Both the position numbers and the translations under genes were made by a program. From the NCBI RefSeq assembly GCF_000507765.1, contig NZ_KI669401.1:918597-982596 (forward strand): a stretch of DNA of 64,000 bases, in the 5' to 3' direction. This stretch comes from Streptococcus parasanguinis CC87K. Lineage in GTDB: Bacteria; Bacillota; Bacilli; Lactobacillales; Streptococcaceae. The notes beneath the pieces are model-generated. The model had not been told where the DNA came from, ran no database searches, and was given only the letters and a program-made list of their open reading frames with translations. Positions 28,119-37,387 of this stretch are shown here, piece after piece (the stretch's first letter is position 1; the number at the start of each line of letters is the position of its first letter).

Positions 28119-28351
28119 CTTCAGATAAGGAGACAAAAATTTCTTCCTTTCTCTATCTTTTAAATGAATTGATTTCTTCAGAGAAAGACTGTAAACTTTT
28201 TGATATAATATCAAGGATGGACTGATGGATATTTAAAAAATTATGTTCAAAAGAATGACAGGTGAGAATTAAAAATATGTAAGATTGGACAGAAGTCTCT
28301 CTACCATCATCCATGCAGAAACAAGATTATATGAAATAAAAGGAGTAACCA

Positions 28352-29401
28352 ATGTCCGGAAACTATTCAACACGTGAATTCCGCGAGAAACTATATGATG
28401 ACCTTCATGTTCGATTAAGAGATACAGTGATTTTGATGTGTTCGATTTTTATTGCCTCTATAGGTCTAAATATGAATTCAACAGCTGTCATTATTGGAGC
28501 CATGCTGATTTCCCCTCTTATGACACCGATTATTGGACTGGGGTTTGGTTTAGCTATTTTTGATACGCGTTTAATCAAGCAATCTCTAGGGGTTTTATTT
28601 ACTCAAGTATTGGTCAGTTTGCTTGTCTCGACTCTATATTTCTGGATTTCTCCCTTATCTTATGCAAGTAGCGAATTGATTGCACGAACCTCTCCAACCA
28701 TTTGGGATGTTCTCATTGCTATTGCGGGTGGGATAGCAGGTGTCATTGGTTCAAGAAAAAAAGAAGCAAACAATATCGTGCCAGGAGTAGCTATTGCAAC
28801 AGCTCTGATGCCACCTATCTGCACTGCAGGCTATGGTTTAGCTAATGGAAATGTACGATTTTTATTTGGGGCTCTCTATCTTTTCTTGATCAACTGTGTC
28901 TTTATCATGCTAATCAATATTGTTGGAACAAGAATTTTGATGAGACAATCTCCCTTAAGTTCATTTAAAGAGCTAAACATGAAAATGAGAATTGGGTTGA
29001 TCTCCTTGATTGTATTATTGGTTCTTCCAGCCAGCTATTCAGCAGTCACTCTGACGATGGATCAAGCACGAAAAGAAGGGATCAAACAGTTTGTAGGAAA
29101 AGAGTTTGCCAATCATACGATCATTAATCAAGTCTACAAGTCAAGTAGCAATGAATTGGTCTTGACAGTTGTTGGAGATCCGATTTCAGAAGAAGAATTA
29201 GAAACCATTCGCCAAAAACAAGACTCTTACGGTATTCAATCTGTTCAATTGAAAGTCAATCAAGTCCATAATTCGACAAAATTAGATAGTGAGACGACCA
29301 AGGAATTTTACGAAAACATTGACAAGTATATCGATCAAAAACTCTCTGAAAAAGATTCACAAAACGATCTCGTAAAAGAAAATGAAGCAGACAAGGATTG
29401 A
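28352..29401 (+). CDS. DUF389 domain-containing membrane protein (TIGR00341-like)
   Basis: A 349-aa polytopic protein. The DUF389 core is clear: VIIGAMLISPLMTPIIGLGFGL in shortened form near residue 50, IAIAGGIAGVIGSRKKEANNIVPGVAIATALMPPICTAGYG in pieces to residue 165, and six or so membrane helices to about residue 235. A soluble C-terminal domain of about 110 residues ends with a charged tail. The function of DUF389 proteins is unknown; a transport role is often guessed. AAAGGAG is eight bases before the ATG. A single gene between the thrS relic and the intact thrS, apparently an insertion. Confidence 0.88.
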   Translation: MSGNYSTREFREKLYDDLHVRLRDTVILMCSIFIASIGLNMNSTAVIIGAMLISPLMTPIIGLGFGLAIFDTRLIKQSLGVLFTQVLVSLLVSTLYFWISPLSYASSELIARTSPTIWDVLIAIAGGIAGVIGSRKKEANNIVPGVAIATALMPPICTAGYGLANGNVRFLFGALYLFLINCVFIMLINIVGTRILMRQSPLSSFKELNMKMRIGLISLIVLLVLPASYSAVTLTMDQARKEGIKQFVGKEFANHTIINQVYKSSSNELVLTVVGDPISEEELETIRQKQDSYGIQSVQLKVNQVHNSTKLDSETTKEFYENIDKYIDQKLSEKDSQNDLVKENEADKD

Positions 29402-29544
29402 GGATAGTCAACTTATCTAACTCATGGAAGCAAATCTTGGGAGGATATCCTATATCCAAAAGTTAATGGATAGAAAGGATTGTTGATGAGGATACTATTT
29501 GTGGTGGTTTGACAGATCACTACTAGCTCAGCTTAATCAAAATG

Positions 29545-29581
29545 TAAAAAAGCAACAACTATTTCAGTTGTTGCTTTTTAG
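29545..29581. terminator. Bidirectional terminator between the DUF389 gene and thrS
   Basis: AAAAAGCAACAACT-ATTTC-AGTTGTTGCTTTTT, a perfect stem with A- and T-runs serving both convergent genes. Confidence 0.88.
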
Positions 29582-29612
29582 GTGGCTGAGATTTTGTTCT
29601 AGGTTAAATGGT

Positions 29613-31556
29613 TTATTTCTCAACACGGGATTTATTTGCAATATCTGCAAGAATCAATTCTACAAATGCATCCACTGACATGGTTTCTGTTTCTTTTTGA
29701 CCATAACGACGTACGTTTACAGCCTGGTCTTCCATTTCCTTGTCCCCAACGATCAATTGATAAGGAATTTTTTGAGTTTGTGAAGCACGGATCTTGAACT
29801 GCATTTTTTCATTGCGTTCATCCACATCTGCACGAACACCACGGTCACGAAGTTTCTTAGCCACTTCCCAAGCATAGTCCACGTGTTTTTCGTTCGATAC
29901 TGGGATAAGGGTTACTTGGTGAGGAGCAAGCCAGGTTGGGAAAGCTCCCTTGTAGTTTTCAATCAAGATCGCAGTAAAGCGTTCCATCGTTGAGATAACC
30001 CCACGGTGGATCATGACTGGACGGTGTTCTTCTCCATCTGCTCCAATGTAATGAAGATCAAAGCGTTCTGGAAGCAAGAAGTCCAATTGGATGGTAGAAA
30101 GGGTTTCTTCTTTACCAAGAGCTGTTTTCACTTGGATATCCAATTTTGGTCCGTAGAAGGCAGCTTCCCCTTCTGCTTCATAATACTCAACACCCATATC
30201 ATCAACAGCGGCTTTCAACATGCGTTGAGCATTTTCCCACATCTCGTCGTTGTCAAAGTATTTGTGTTTATCTTCAGGATCACGGTAAGACAAGCGGAAA
30301 CGATAATCCGTCAAGTTAAAGTCTTCATACACATCGATGATCAATTGAAGGATCTTTTTGAATTCTTCTTCGATTTGTTCTGGAGCCACAAAGGTATGAC
30401 CATCATTCAGTGACATTTCACGGACACGTTGCAAACCAGTCAGAGCACCAGATTTTTCATAACGGTGCATCATCCCAATTTCAGCGATACGGATAGGCAA
30501 TTCACGGTAAGAGTGCACATGGTGTTTGTAGACTTCAATGTGGTGAGGGCAGTTCATTGGACGAAGAACAAACTCTTCTCCATCACCCATATCCATTGGT
30601 GGGAACATGTCTTCACGGTAGTGATCCCAGTGACCTGAAGTTTTATACAGTTCTACAGAAGCAATTGGTGGAGTGTAGACGTGTTGGTAGCCTGCTGCTA
30701 CTTCTTTATCAACGATGTAGCGTTCCAACTCACGACGGATGGTCGCACCATTTGGCAACCAGAATGGAAGACCTTGACCAACTTCTTGAGAAATCATGAA
30801 CAAATCAAGCTCTTTCCCAAGTTTACGGTGGTCACGTTCTTTAGCTTCTTCACGCATTTGAAGGTAGTTCTTCAAGTCTTTCTTGTCAAACCATGCTGTA
30901 CCATAGATCCGTTGCATCATGGCATTGTCGCTATTACCACGCCAGTAAGCACCAGCAACGTTAAGAAGGTGGAAGATTTGGATGCGACCAGTTGATGGGA
31001 CGTGTGGGCCACGGCAAAGGTCAACGTATTCACCTTGACGGTAGATAGTTAACCCACCTTCGTCTTCTGAGTGTTCTTCGATCAATTCTAATTTGTATGG
31101 ATCGTTTTTGAAGATTTCACGCGCTTGGTCTTTGGTCACTTCTTCACGAATAGATGGAAAGTTTTCTTTGACGATTTTCTTCATTTCTTCTTCGATACGA
31201 GGAAGGTCTTCGTTAGAGATTTGACCCGCTTGGTTGTCTGTATCGTAGTAGAAACCATCTTCAATCGCTGGACCGACACCCAAGTGGATATCTGGGAAGA
31301 GGCGACGAGCTGCTTGGGCAAACAAGTGTGCTGCTGAGTGACGCAAGATTGGAAGAGCATCTTCGTGATCAGGTGTCACGATTTCAATGCTTCCATCTTC
31401 GGTGATGGCACGAGTTGTGTCAATCAATTTGCCGTTGAATTTACCAGCAAGGGCTTTTTTAGCCAAAGAATTGCTGATAGATTGGGCAATTTCAAAAGTA
31501 GTAACGCCAGATTCGAATTCACGAACAGCGCCATCTGGGAAAGTAATCTTAATCAT
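29613..31556 (-). CDS. thrS: Threonyl-tRNA synthetase
   Basis: A 647-aa class II synthetase that charges tRNA-Thr. It has the TGS domain at the N-terminus (residues 1-62), the editing domain with [13 protein letters not shown] (HxxxH) at ~70-85 and the later zinc/editing CRGPH, the catalytic core with [15 protein letters not shown] and [14 protein letters not shown], and an anticodon-binding C-terminus (ending SRVEK). Length is normal. It is controlled by a T-box leader immediately upstream. A relic of another thrS end is 1.5 kb downstream, past the convergent DUF389 gene. Confidence 0.97.
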   Translation of the reverse strand: MIKITFPDGAVREFESGVTTFEIAQSISNSLAKKALAGKFNGKLIDTTRAITEDGSIEIVTPDHEDALPILRHSAAHLFAQAARRLFPDIHLGVGPAIEDGFYYDTDNQAGQISNEDLPRIEEEMKKIVKENFPSIREEVTKDQAREIFKNDPYKLELIEEHSEDEGGLTIYRQGEYVDLCRGPHVPSTGRIQIFHLLNVAGAYWRGNSDNAMMQRIYGTAWFDKKDLKNYLQMREEAKERDHRKLGKELDLFMISQEVGQGLPFWLPNGATIRRELERYIVDKEVAAGYQHVYTPPIASVELYKTSGHWDHYREDMFPPMDMGDGEEFVLRPMNCPHHIEVYKHHVHSYRELPIRIAEIGMMHRYEKSGALTGLQRVREMSLNDGHTFVAPEQIEEEFKKILQLIIDVYEDFNLTDYRFRLSYRDPEDKHKYFDNDEMWENAQRMLKAAVDDMGVEYYEAEGEAAFYGPKLDIQVKTALGKEETLSTIQLDFLLPERFDLHYIGADGEEHRPVMIHRGVISTMERFTAILIENYKGAFPTWLAPHQVTLIPVSNEKHVDYAWEVAKKLRDRGVRADVDERNEKMQFKIRASQTQKIPYQLIVGDKEMEDQAVNVRRYGQKETETMSVDAFVELILADIANKSRVEK

Positions 31557-31859
31557 GATTTTCTCCTTATAAAGTTTTTAGTAGCTAAATGGGTGGAAGG
31601 TGTCTTTGAACATTGGAATCGTCACTCCTTTTGATGTCTTCATTAAGAAATCAAAAAAGCGACCTCCTCGAAAGGACGTCGCAACGTGGTTCCACCTTCA
31701 TTTATGTTCCTCAAAAAAGAGGGACACCTCTGATTGGCTCTAACGTAGCCACCGTTTTATGTTTGCATAAAAAGAATACGAGTAGTCCCAAACCTATCCT
31801 CTACGCGATTTCCAGCTCCACGCGCTCTCTATTAGATTTCCTAGATTTGATATGTCTCT
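31557..31859 (-). ncRNA. T-box riboswitch leader of thrS
   Basis: About 300 untranslated bases. The T-box core GGTGGAACCACG is on the minus strand at 31696-31685. It is followed by an intrinsic terminator, GCGACGTCC...GGAGGTCGCTTTTTT (31682-31653). Stem I sequences (AGAGAGCGCGTGGAGCTGG) are near the 5' end. A candidate specifier ACT (Thr), followed by A, is at 31786-31784. Uncharged tRNA-Thr should favour the antiterminator and switch on thrS. The cognate tRNA-Thr(GGU) gene is at 57.5 kb. Confidence 0.9.
31653..31682 (-). terminator. T-box terminator hairpin of thrS
   Basis: On the minus strand GCGAC...GTCGC with T6. It is mutually exclusive with the antiterminator that uses GGTGGAACCACG. 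Confidence 0.85.
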
Positions 31860-31866
31860 TTCAGTT

Positions 31867-31872
31867 ATTATA
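31867..31872 (-). promoter_or_regulatory. -10 box of the thrS T-box transcript
   Basis: TATAAT preceded by TGC on the minus strand (extended -10), about eight bases before the 5' end of the T-box leader. Confidence 0.7.
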
Positions 31873-31909
31873 GCACGATTGAAAAATTTTGCAAGAAAAA
31901 GTTTTATTT

Positions 31910-33232
31910 TCAATCAAAGAAATGCGTAATTTTACGGATTTTCTTCACCTGTTTGACAGACGCCTTCATTATCTTCACAGATCCATTAACCGGAAGAGCA
32001 ATCACCTTGGTTGGGATTTTCACAATGGTCTTAGACATCCGCTTGACCCGACTTTGCTCTGGGTTCAAGTCATTTGAGAAGTCTTTAGAGATGATTTTAT
32101 CCAGGTAAAATTCATAGACTCGACGGCCGAAGGTTGCTGCAGAAATATCATCGATCTTTTCTGCCCACTTGGTCTCGTCGATTGCAGGCATCTCGTCAAT
32201 CGCTTCAAGAATCGCTTGGGCCAGATCGCTCTCCTCATAAAAGAGTTTCCCAAACATAGGGTCATCAATCACATGATCGAGATAAGGATTGCCATGAGCG
32301 ATGATCGGGGTACCACTCGCAATACTCTCTAAAAAGGTCAAGCCTTGCGTCTCACTCGTTGAAGCTGAAATAAAGAAGTCAGCCGCCTTATAATAGAGAG
32401 CTGTTTCATTGGGTGGGATCATTCCTGTAAAGACAACCGCATCTGAAACGCCAAGTTTCGCCGCTTGTTTTTTCAGATCATCCAAATAAGGTCCATCCCC
32501 AGCCACAATCAACTTAACTTTAGAATTGGCTTGAAGGACATCAGGAAGAGCCGCAATAACAGCCTGAATATTTTTTTCATAAGAGACCCGCGACAAGCTC
32601 AATAAAAGCGTTTCATCTTCTGCGACTTCATATTTTTCACGAAGAGCCGCAGTCTCTGTCGGAGTAATTTCTGGCCGGTCAAACTTGGCCAAATCAATCC
32701 CTGTCGGAATAATGCGTTTTTCTGCCTTGACCTTGTACTTTTGGAGCAAGTCATAGACGATCTCGCTTGGGCAGATGACGCCGTCCAGATCATTCATATA
32801 ACTTCTCACAATGTATTTGACCATACTTGGGCGAATGACCATGCCTCTCGCAATATAGCGGACATAGTCCTCATACTGGGTATGGTAGGTATGAATGACT
32901 GGAATCCGCAATTCGCGTCCAATCCAAACTCCCAAAAGGCCTAATGAAAACTCAGTCTGGGTATGGATAATATCCAACTGGTATTGCTTGGCAATGGCAA
33001 GTGCCTTTGAAAAACCACGATAAGCAACGCGGCGGTCCTTAAAGGCGAAGAAAGGCACACTTGGAATCCGAATAATTTGCCAATCTTCATAGCGGTTCAC
33101 ATCTTTATCCGTTGTCGTAAAGATAAAGACCGTGTGACCCAATTTTTCTAATTCTGTTTTGAGCGTCCGAATGCTGGTCGCCACTCCCGAAACTTGCGGG
33201 AAATAGGTATCTGTAAATAATCCTACACGCAT
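31910..33232 (-). CDS. GT4 glycosyltransferase, probable diacylglycerol alpha-glucosyltransferase
   Basis: A 440-aa GT-B glycosyltransferase of family 4. The start MRVGLFTDTYFPQVSGVATS is typical of lipid glucosyltransferases, and SASTSETQGLTFLESIASG carries the donor-binding E-x7-E region. In pneumococcus the gene after cpoA encodes the enzyme that makes monoglucosyl-diacylglycerol, the first membrane glycolipid and lipoteichoic-acid anchor precursor; the same order here supports that role. A basic C-terminal tail (KQVKKIRKITHF) could help membrane binding. It starts one base after the cpoA stop codon. Confidence 0.88.
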   Translation of the reverse strand: MRVGLFTDTYFPQVSGVATSIRTLKTELEKLGHTVFIFTTTDKDVNRYEDWQIIRIPSVPFFAFKDRRVAYRGFSKALAIAKQYQLDIIHTQTEFSLGLLGVWIGRELRIPVIHTYHTQYEDYVRYIARGMVIRPSMVKYIVRSYMNDLDGVICPSEIVYDLLQKYKVKAEKRIIPTGIDLAKFDRPEITPTETAALREKYEVAEDETLLLSLSRVSYEKNIQAVIAALPDVLQANSKVKLIVAGDGPYLDDLKKQAAKLGVSDAVVFTGMIPPNETALYYKAADFFISASTSETQGLTFLESIASGTPIIAHGNPYLDHVIDDPMFGKLFYEESDLAQAILEAIDEMPAIDETKWAEKIDDISAATFGRRVYEFYLDKIISKDFSNDLNPEQSRVKRMSKTIVKIPTKVIALPVNGSVKIMKASVKQVKKIRKITHFFD

Positions 33233-33233
33233 C

Positions 33234-34232
33234 TTACATCTCCAAAACTGTTTGATAGGCTTCGACCAATTGATGAGCCACTAAGTCGATCGAACGACTC
33301 TCAGCGACCTTGTAGCCAGCCTCCCGCTTATCTACTTGTCCGTTCAAGACCTTGTTCAAGGAATCCACAAATTCATCCACATTGTGGCACAATTCAGATG
33401 AGCTTTCGTCGATCCAGCCATTGTATACGGGAATGTCCCGCAAGACCGTATGCTGATGACTAGCCAAGGCTTCTAAAACAACGATTCCTTCCGTTTCTTC
33501 ATAAGATGGGAAGAAGAAAGCATCTGAACCCGTCATAGCTCCTTGGAAGACCGCTCCCTTGAAATAGCCAGGGAATTCCACATTACTAGGATGATCCTTT
33601 TCCACTATGCGACGAATCTTACGCGGAATGATCCATTTGTTAATCGATCCAAGCCAAATAAAGCGCACATCCGGCATGCGACGGGCCACTTCTACGAAAT
33701 CTTCAATTCCTTTGCGTTTAAAATACAGCCCCGCACAGATAACAACTTTTTGGCCTTCTTGGATATTAAAATGCTTGCGAAAGACTTCTTCTTTTTTCGG
33801 ATCCTTCTTGTATTTTTCCAAATCAATTCCATTGGAAACCGCGATAATCGGTGTAGTCACCCCATAAGACTGAATCAGGTGTTTGGAATACTCAGATGGC
33901 GTGATCACATAGTCTGCCTTTTGGTACATGTGAGCCAAATACTTTCCAAACAAGGGCGCAAAAAAGTTAGACCCGATAAAGGAATTTTCAAAATCCTCAC
34001 GGGTTGAATGGCCATGCATGATGACTTTCTTTCCACGACGCTTTGCTGCATGGAGCAAAAGGAAACTCCGTGGGCCATAGGTATTGATATGCACCACATC
34101 ATAATCTCCTAAAATATCTGTCGTATACGGAATCCCAGCCAAATCAAGCGCATGCATTTGGTGCTGCAAGGCTCGACCAATTCCTGATTTTTGTAATACG
34201 GATTTTCCTTCTAAATACAGTAAAACTTTCAT
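33234..34232 (-). CDS. cpoA: Glycosyltransferase CpoA (glycolipid galactosyltransferase type)
   Basis: A 332-aa GT4 enzyme starting MKVLLYLEGKSVLQKSGIG. The E-x7-E motif is in FPSYEETEGIVVLEALAS. In S. pneumoniae CpoA adds galactose to glucosyl-diacylglycerol, forming the main diglycosyl lipid; mutants change beta-lactam tolerance. Acts at the inner membrane face after the enzyme encoded next to it. The frame extends to 34268, but the upstream part holds the promoter; the ATG at 34232 matches the family. TATAAT lies just seven bases before this ATG. Confidence 0.9.
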   Translation of the reverse strand: MKVLLYLEGKSVLQKSGIGRALQHQMHALDLAGIPYTTDILGDYDVVHINTYGPRSFLLLHAAKRRGKKVIMHGHSTREDFENSFIGSNFFAPLFGKYLAHMYQKADYVITPSEYSKHLIQSYGVTTPIIAVSNGIDLEKYKKDPKKEEVFRKHFNIQEGQKVVICAGLYFKRKGIEDFVEVARRMPDVRFIWLGSINKWIIPRKIRRIVEKDHPSNVEFPGYFKGAVFQGAMTGSDAFFFPSYEETEGIVVLEALASHQHTVLRDIPVYNGWIDESSSELCHNVDEFVDSLNKVLNGQVDKREAGYKVAESRSIDLVAHQLVEAYQTVLEM

Positions 34233-34239
34233 ACCTTCT

Positions 34240-34268
34240 ATTATACCGAAATAAAGAGTGCCCAGCAA
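34240..34268 (-). promoter_or_regulatory. Promoter of the cpoA operon
   Basis: On the minus strand TTGCTG (34268-34263), 17 bases, TATAAT (34245-34240), then AGAAGGT and ATG. Expected transcript start falls at or beside the start codon. Confidence 0.7.
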
Positions 34269-34290
34269 GTCTCTACCTGTTTCTAGTATA

Positions 34291-34324
34291 AAAAAGAGGC
34301 TAGAACAGTTTTGTTCTAACCTCT
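34291..34324 (-). terminator. Terminator of ccpA
   Basis: On the minus strand AGAGGTTAGAACA-AAAC-TGTTCTAGCCTCT is followed by TTTT. Confidence 0.88.
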
Positions 34325-34373
34325 CAGACTAGTAGACACGTCTTCCCAAGTCGAGACTCTAGTCAACTAATCC

Positions 34374-35378
34374 CTATTTTTTCGTCGTACCACGTTGGTT
34401 GATCGTATGAGACAACAACACTTCGCGTTCTTCCAACTCTTCTTTGTGCATGATCTTGGTCAACATACGCATACTAATCGCACCAAGGTCATACAAAGGT
34501 TGGCCAATCGTTGATAGATTTGGACGCGTGTAACGTGTTACTTGTGAATCATCACTAGTAATGATTTCAAAGTCTTCTGGTACTTTGATACCGTGATCAG
34601 ACAAGCCATTCAAGAGACCTGCAGCCAATTCATCACCTGTCACAAAAGCAGCTGTTGCTTTTGACGCAATGATGCGTTCTGCCAAGTTGTAACCTTCATC
34701 ATAACGGTATTTCGATTCAAACACAAGCCCTTCGCTATAGCTCAATTTTTTCGCTTTCATAGCTTCCTTATAGCCTGACAAACGAATTTTTCCATTGATA
34801 TCGTCCACCAATGGACCACTTACAAAAGCAATTTTCTTGTTGTGTTTTGCCAATTGTGCAACAGCATCCACAGTCGCTTGCTTGTAGTCGATATTGACAC
34901 TTGGTAATTGATGTTCTACATCGACTGTCCCAGCAAGGACGACTGGCGTCCGAGAGCGTGAAAACTCTGAGCGAATCTTTTCTGTCAAGTGATAGCCCAT
35001 GAAAATGATTCCATCCACTTGTTTTGAAAAGAGGTTGTTTACTACTGAAACTTCTTTGTCATCGTCTTCATCGCTATTTGCAAGGACGATGTTGTACTTG
35101 TACATTTCCGCAATGTCATCAATCCCCTTAGCCAAGGTAGAGAAATAGCTGTTGGTAATGTTTGGAATCACAACACCGACTGTTGTGGTTTTCTTACTGG
35201 CAAGACCACGCGCAACAGCATTTGGACGGTAATCCAAGCGTTCGATCACTTCCAAAACTTTTTTACGTGTATTTTCTTTAACGTTCTTATTTCCATTCAC
35301 TACACGACTAACGGTTGCCATTGAAACCCCTGCTTCACGGGCGACATCATAAATCGTTACTGTATCGTCTGTATTCAT
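34374..35378 (-). CDS. ccpA: Catabolite control protein A
   Basis: A 334-aa LacI-family regulator. The N-terminal helix-turn-helix is TIYDVAREAGVSMATVSRVV with the hinge region RPNAVARGLASKK. The core is a periplasmic-binding-like domain that docks HPr-Ser-P made by HprK (7.7 kb). It represses or activates carbon genes at cre sites. The frame goes back to 35414, but the ATG at 35378 fits the family and follows AAAGGAAA by several bases. Divergent from pepQ, an arrangement shared with many Firmicutes. A cre-like site lies within its promoter. Confidence 0.96.
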   Translation of the reverse strand: MNTDDTVTIYDVAREAGVSMATVSRVVNGNKNVKENTRKKVLEVIERLDYRPNAVARGLASKKTTTVGVVIPNITNSYFSTLAKGIDDIAEMYKYNIVLANSDEDDDKEVSVVNNLFSKQVDGIIFMGYHLTEKIRSEFSRSRTPVVLAGTVDVEHQLPSVNIDYKQATVDAVAQLAKHNKKIAFVSGPLVDDINGKIRLSGYKEAMKAKKLSYSEGLVFESKYRYDEGYNLAERIIASKATAAFVTGDELAAGLLNGLSDHGIKVPEDFEIITSDDSQVTRYTRPNLSTIGQPLYDLGAISMRMLTKIMHKEELEEREVLLSHTINQRGTTKK

Positions 35379-35429
35379 AAGATTTCCTTTCATTATTGAA
35401 AATTTCGTTTTCACTCTCTAATTAATCCT

Positions 35430-35458
35430 ATTTTATCATGGATTGTAAACACTTTCAA
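35430..35458 (-). promoter_or_regulatory. ccpA promoter with overlapping cre site
   Basis: On the minus strand TTGAAA (35458-35453), 17 bases, TAAAAT (35435-35430). The plus-strand TGTAAACACTTTCA (35444-35457) is a cre-like palindrome, one base off the central CG, covering the -35 and spacer. A second partial match, TGTAAACTCTTGCT, is about 20 bases further toward pepQ. CcpA binding here would repress its own gene. Confidence 0.7.
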
Positions 35459-35538
35459 GTATTTTGGTAAAATTTTGTAAACTCTTGCTTTTTTGGGGAA
35501 AATTTGACAAAATAGATCCATAGAAAGAAGGTAGCATT

Positions 35539-36621
35539 ATGTCTAAATTAGATCAAATCGTCGATTTTCTTGAAACTGAAAAAACAGATGTCGCTGTTGT
35601 ATCTGATCCTGTCACCATCAATTACTTGACTGGATTTTACAGTGATCCCCACGAACGTCAACTCTTCTTGTTCGTATACACAGACCACGAACCCCTTCTC
35701 TTCGTTCCTGCACTTGAAGTGGAACGGGCGACTGCAGTTGTCGATTTCCAAGTGGTTGGCTATGTGGATTCTGAAAACCCTTGGGAAAAGATTAAAGGGG
35801 CTATCGCAAAACCAGATGCCAAAACCGTTGCACTTGAATATGATAACTTGATCCTTACCAAATACAATGGCTTGCGTACTGTCTTTGAAAAAGCGGAATT
35901 TACTAACTTAACACCACGAATTAACCGCATGCGCTTGATCAAATCTGCTGATGAAATCCAAAAAATGTTGGTGGCTGGTCAATATGCAGATAAGGCTGTC
36001 AATATGGGATTCGACGCCATATCACTGGATAAAACTGAAACTGATATCGTAGCAGAAATCGACTTTGGTATCAAACGCTTGGGTTATGAAATGAGCTTTG
36101 AAACCATGGTCTTGACGGGAAATAATGCAGCTAACCCACACGGAATTCCTGGAAGCAACAAAGTCGAAAACGATGCTCTCTTGCTCTTTGACCTTGGCTG
36201 TATGGTGAATGGTTATGCGTCAGATATGACTCGTACTGTTGCTGTTGGAAAACCTGATGATTTCAAAAAAGAAATCTACCACTTGACTTTAGAAGCTCAA
36301 CAAGCAGCCATTGACATGATCAAACCAGGTGTAACAGCACATGACGTAGACCGTGCTGCACGGAGCGTCATCGAAAAAGCTGGCTATGGTGAATACTTCA
36401 ACCACCGCCTCGGACACGGGATCGGAATGGATGTGCATGAATTCCCTTCTATTATGGAAGGAAATGACATGGTACTTGAAGAAGGCATGTGCTTCTCAGT
36501 TGAACCAGGAATCTATATTCCAGGTAAAGTCGGTGTCCGTATCGAAGATTGTGGGTATGTCACAAAAGACGGATTTGGACTCTTCACAGAAACCAGCAAA
36601 GACTTACTTTACTTTGACTAA
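35539..36621 (+). CDS. pepQ: Xaa-Pro dipeptidase PepQ (M24 family)
   Basis: A 360-aa cytoplasmic metallopeptidase that splits X-Pro dipeptides from host or milk peptides. The N-terminal creatinase-like domain (to ~130) is followed by the pita-bread catalytic domain. Metal ligands are seen in LFDLGCMVNGYASDMTR (two Asp), HRLGHGIGMDVHE (His), SVEPGIYIPG (Glu) and RIEDCGYV (Glu). Length is normal. AGAAGG is nine bases before the ATG. It is divergent from ccpA, whose product often controls pepQ. Confidence 0.95.
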   Translation: MSKLDQIVDFLETEKTDVAVVSDPVTINYLTGFYSDPHERQLFLFVYTDHEPLLFVPALEVERATAVVDFQVVGYVDSENPWEKIKGAIAKPDAKTVALEYDNLILTKYNGLRTVFEKAEFTNLTPRINRMRLIKSADEIQKMLVAGQYADKAVNMGFDAISLDKTETDIVAEIDFGIKRLGYEMSFETMVLTGNNAANPHGIPGSNKVENDALLLFDLGCMVNGYASDMTRTVAVGKPDDFKKEIYHLTLEAQQAAIDMIKPGVTAHDVDRAARSVIEKAGYGEYFNHRLGHGIGMDVHEFPSIMEGNDMVLEEGMCFSVEPGIYIPGKVGVRIEDCGYVTKDGFGLFTETSKDLLYFD

Positions 36622-36679
36622 TCCTTTTGTAGGTCCAAGTCGCACCATGCAGAATGTTTCGTTAATAATTATAAAAAAT

Positions 36680-36854
36680 GAGGCTGGGACAAAAGTCCTA
36701 GCCTCTCAATTGTTTTTGAATTGTCGAGCAAGACGCAGTGGTTGAGTGGGCTCTACTACGCTGATTTCATCAGCTTTTACAGCCCTACTCAACTGTGCGG
36801 AGGTGGGACGACGAAATCGAATTCTAACGAATTACCGATTTCTGTCCCACTCTC
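36680..36854 (-). repeat. Repeat family B, complete copy, inverted
   Basis: Starts AGGCTGGGACAAAAGTCCTAGCCTCTC and ends GTCCCACTCTC, nearly identical to the copies at 27.7 and 43.4 kb in reverse orientation. It fills the gap between the convergent pepQ and Rrf2 genes, and its terminal stem may end both transcripts. Spurious ORFs such as one starting MGSTTLISSAF come from this repeat. Confidence 0.85.
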
Positions 36855-36861
36855 ATTTTTC

Positions 36862-37311
36862 TTATGAAACCGATTCGAGATTCATTCTTTTCTGCGTATC
36901 TTCCACGACGTCTTTTAAAGTGGTTTGGGACATTTCTTTTTCCATAGCAGTCTGAATGTCCTCAAGCTTTCCATCTAAAACATTATGGATATTGTGGCCA
37001 ATTGGGCAGGCTGGATTCGGATTGTCATGAAAACCAAATAATTGACCTGTCGAACCTAAGCATTCTACTGCTTGATAGATATCCAGCAGGCTGATCTCAT
37101 CGGCTGCTTTTGCAAGCTCAGCTCCGCCTGTCCCACGCGCTACATGAATCAATCCAGCTTTCTTCAACTGAGACAAGGTCTTTCGAATAATAACAGGGTT
37201 CACGCCGACACTTCCTGCCAAAAAATCACTGGTTACTTTTGTTTTCTCTCCTTGTAGAGCAATCATGATCAAGACATGAGTCCCAATGGTAAAACGACTC
37301 GAAATTTGCAT
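36862..37311 (-). CDS. Rrf2 family transcriptional regulator
   Basis: A 149-aa Rrf2-type regulator. The winged-helix start is SSRFTIGTHVLIMIAL, with the DNA-reading helices NPVIIRKTLSQLKKAGL and the wing ARGTGGAELAK. The IscR/NsrR three-cysteine cluster is absent: only C84 and C102 remain. A classic Fe-S site is therefore unlikely, and a thiol or small-molecule sensor is more plausible. The frame goes back to 37359, but AAAGGAG eight bases before 37311 fixes the start. Its promoter carries a palindrome over the -35, which suggests autoregulation. Confidence 0.88.
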   Translation of the reverse strand: MQISSRFTIGTHVLIMIALQGEKTKVTSDFLAGSVGVNPVIIRKTLSQLKKAGLIHVARGTGGAELAKAADEISLLDIYQAVECLGSTGQLFGFHDNPNPACPIGHNIHNVLDGKLEDIQTAMEKEMSQTTLKDVVEDTQKRMNLESVS

Positions 37312-37387
37312 AACTTCACTCCTTTCTACCCGTTTTTGAAGGTAGAGTCTATTGAACAACCGTCAAGGGACGACTTTCGTTATTCCT

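Noticed and set aside
36746..36955. 69-aa ORF starting MGSTTLISSAF
   Set aside because: Same repeat-derived frame as above, running into the antisense of the Rrf2 gene.
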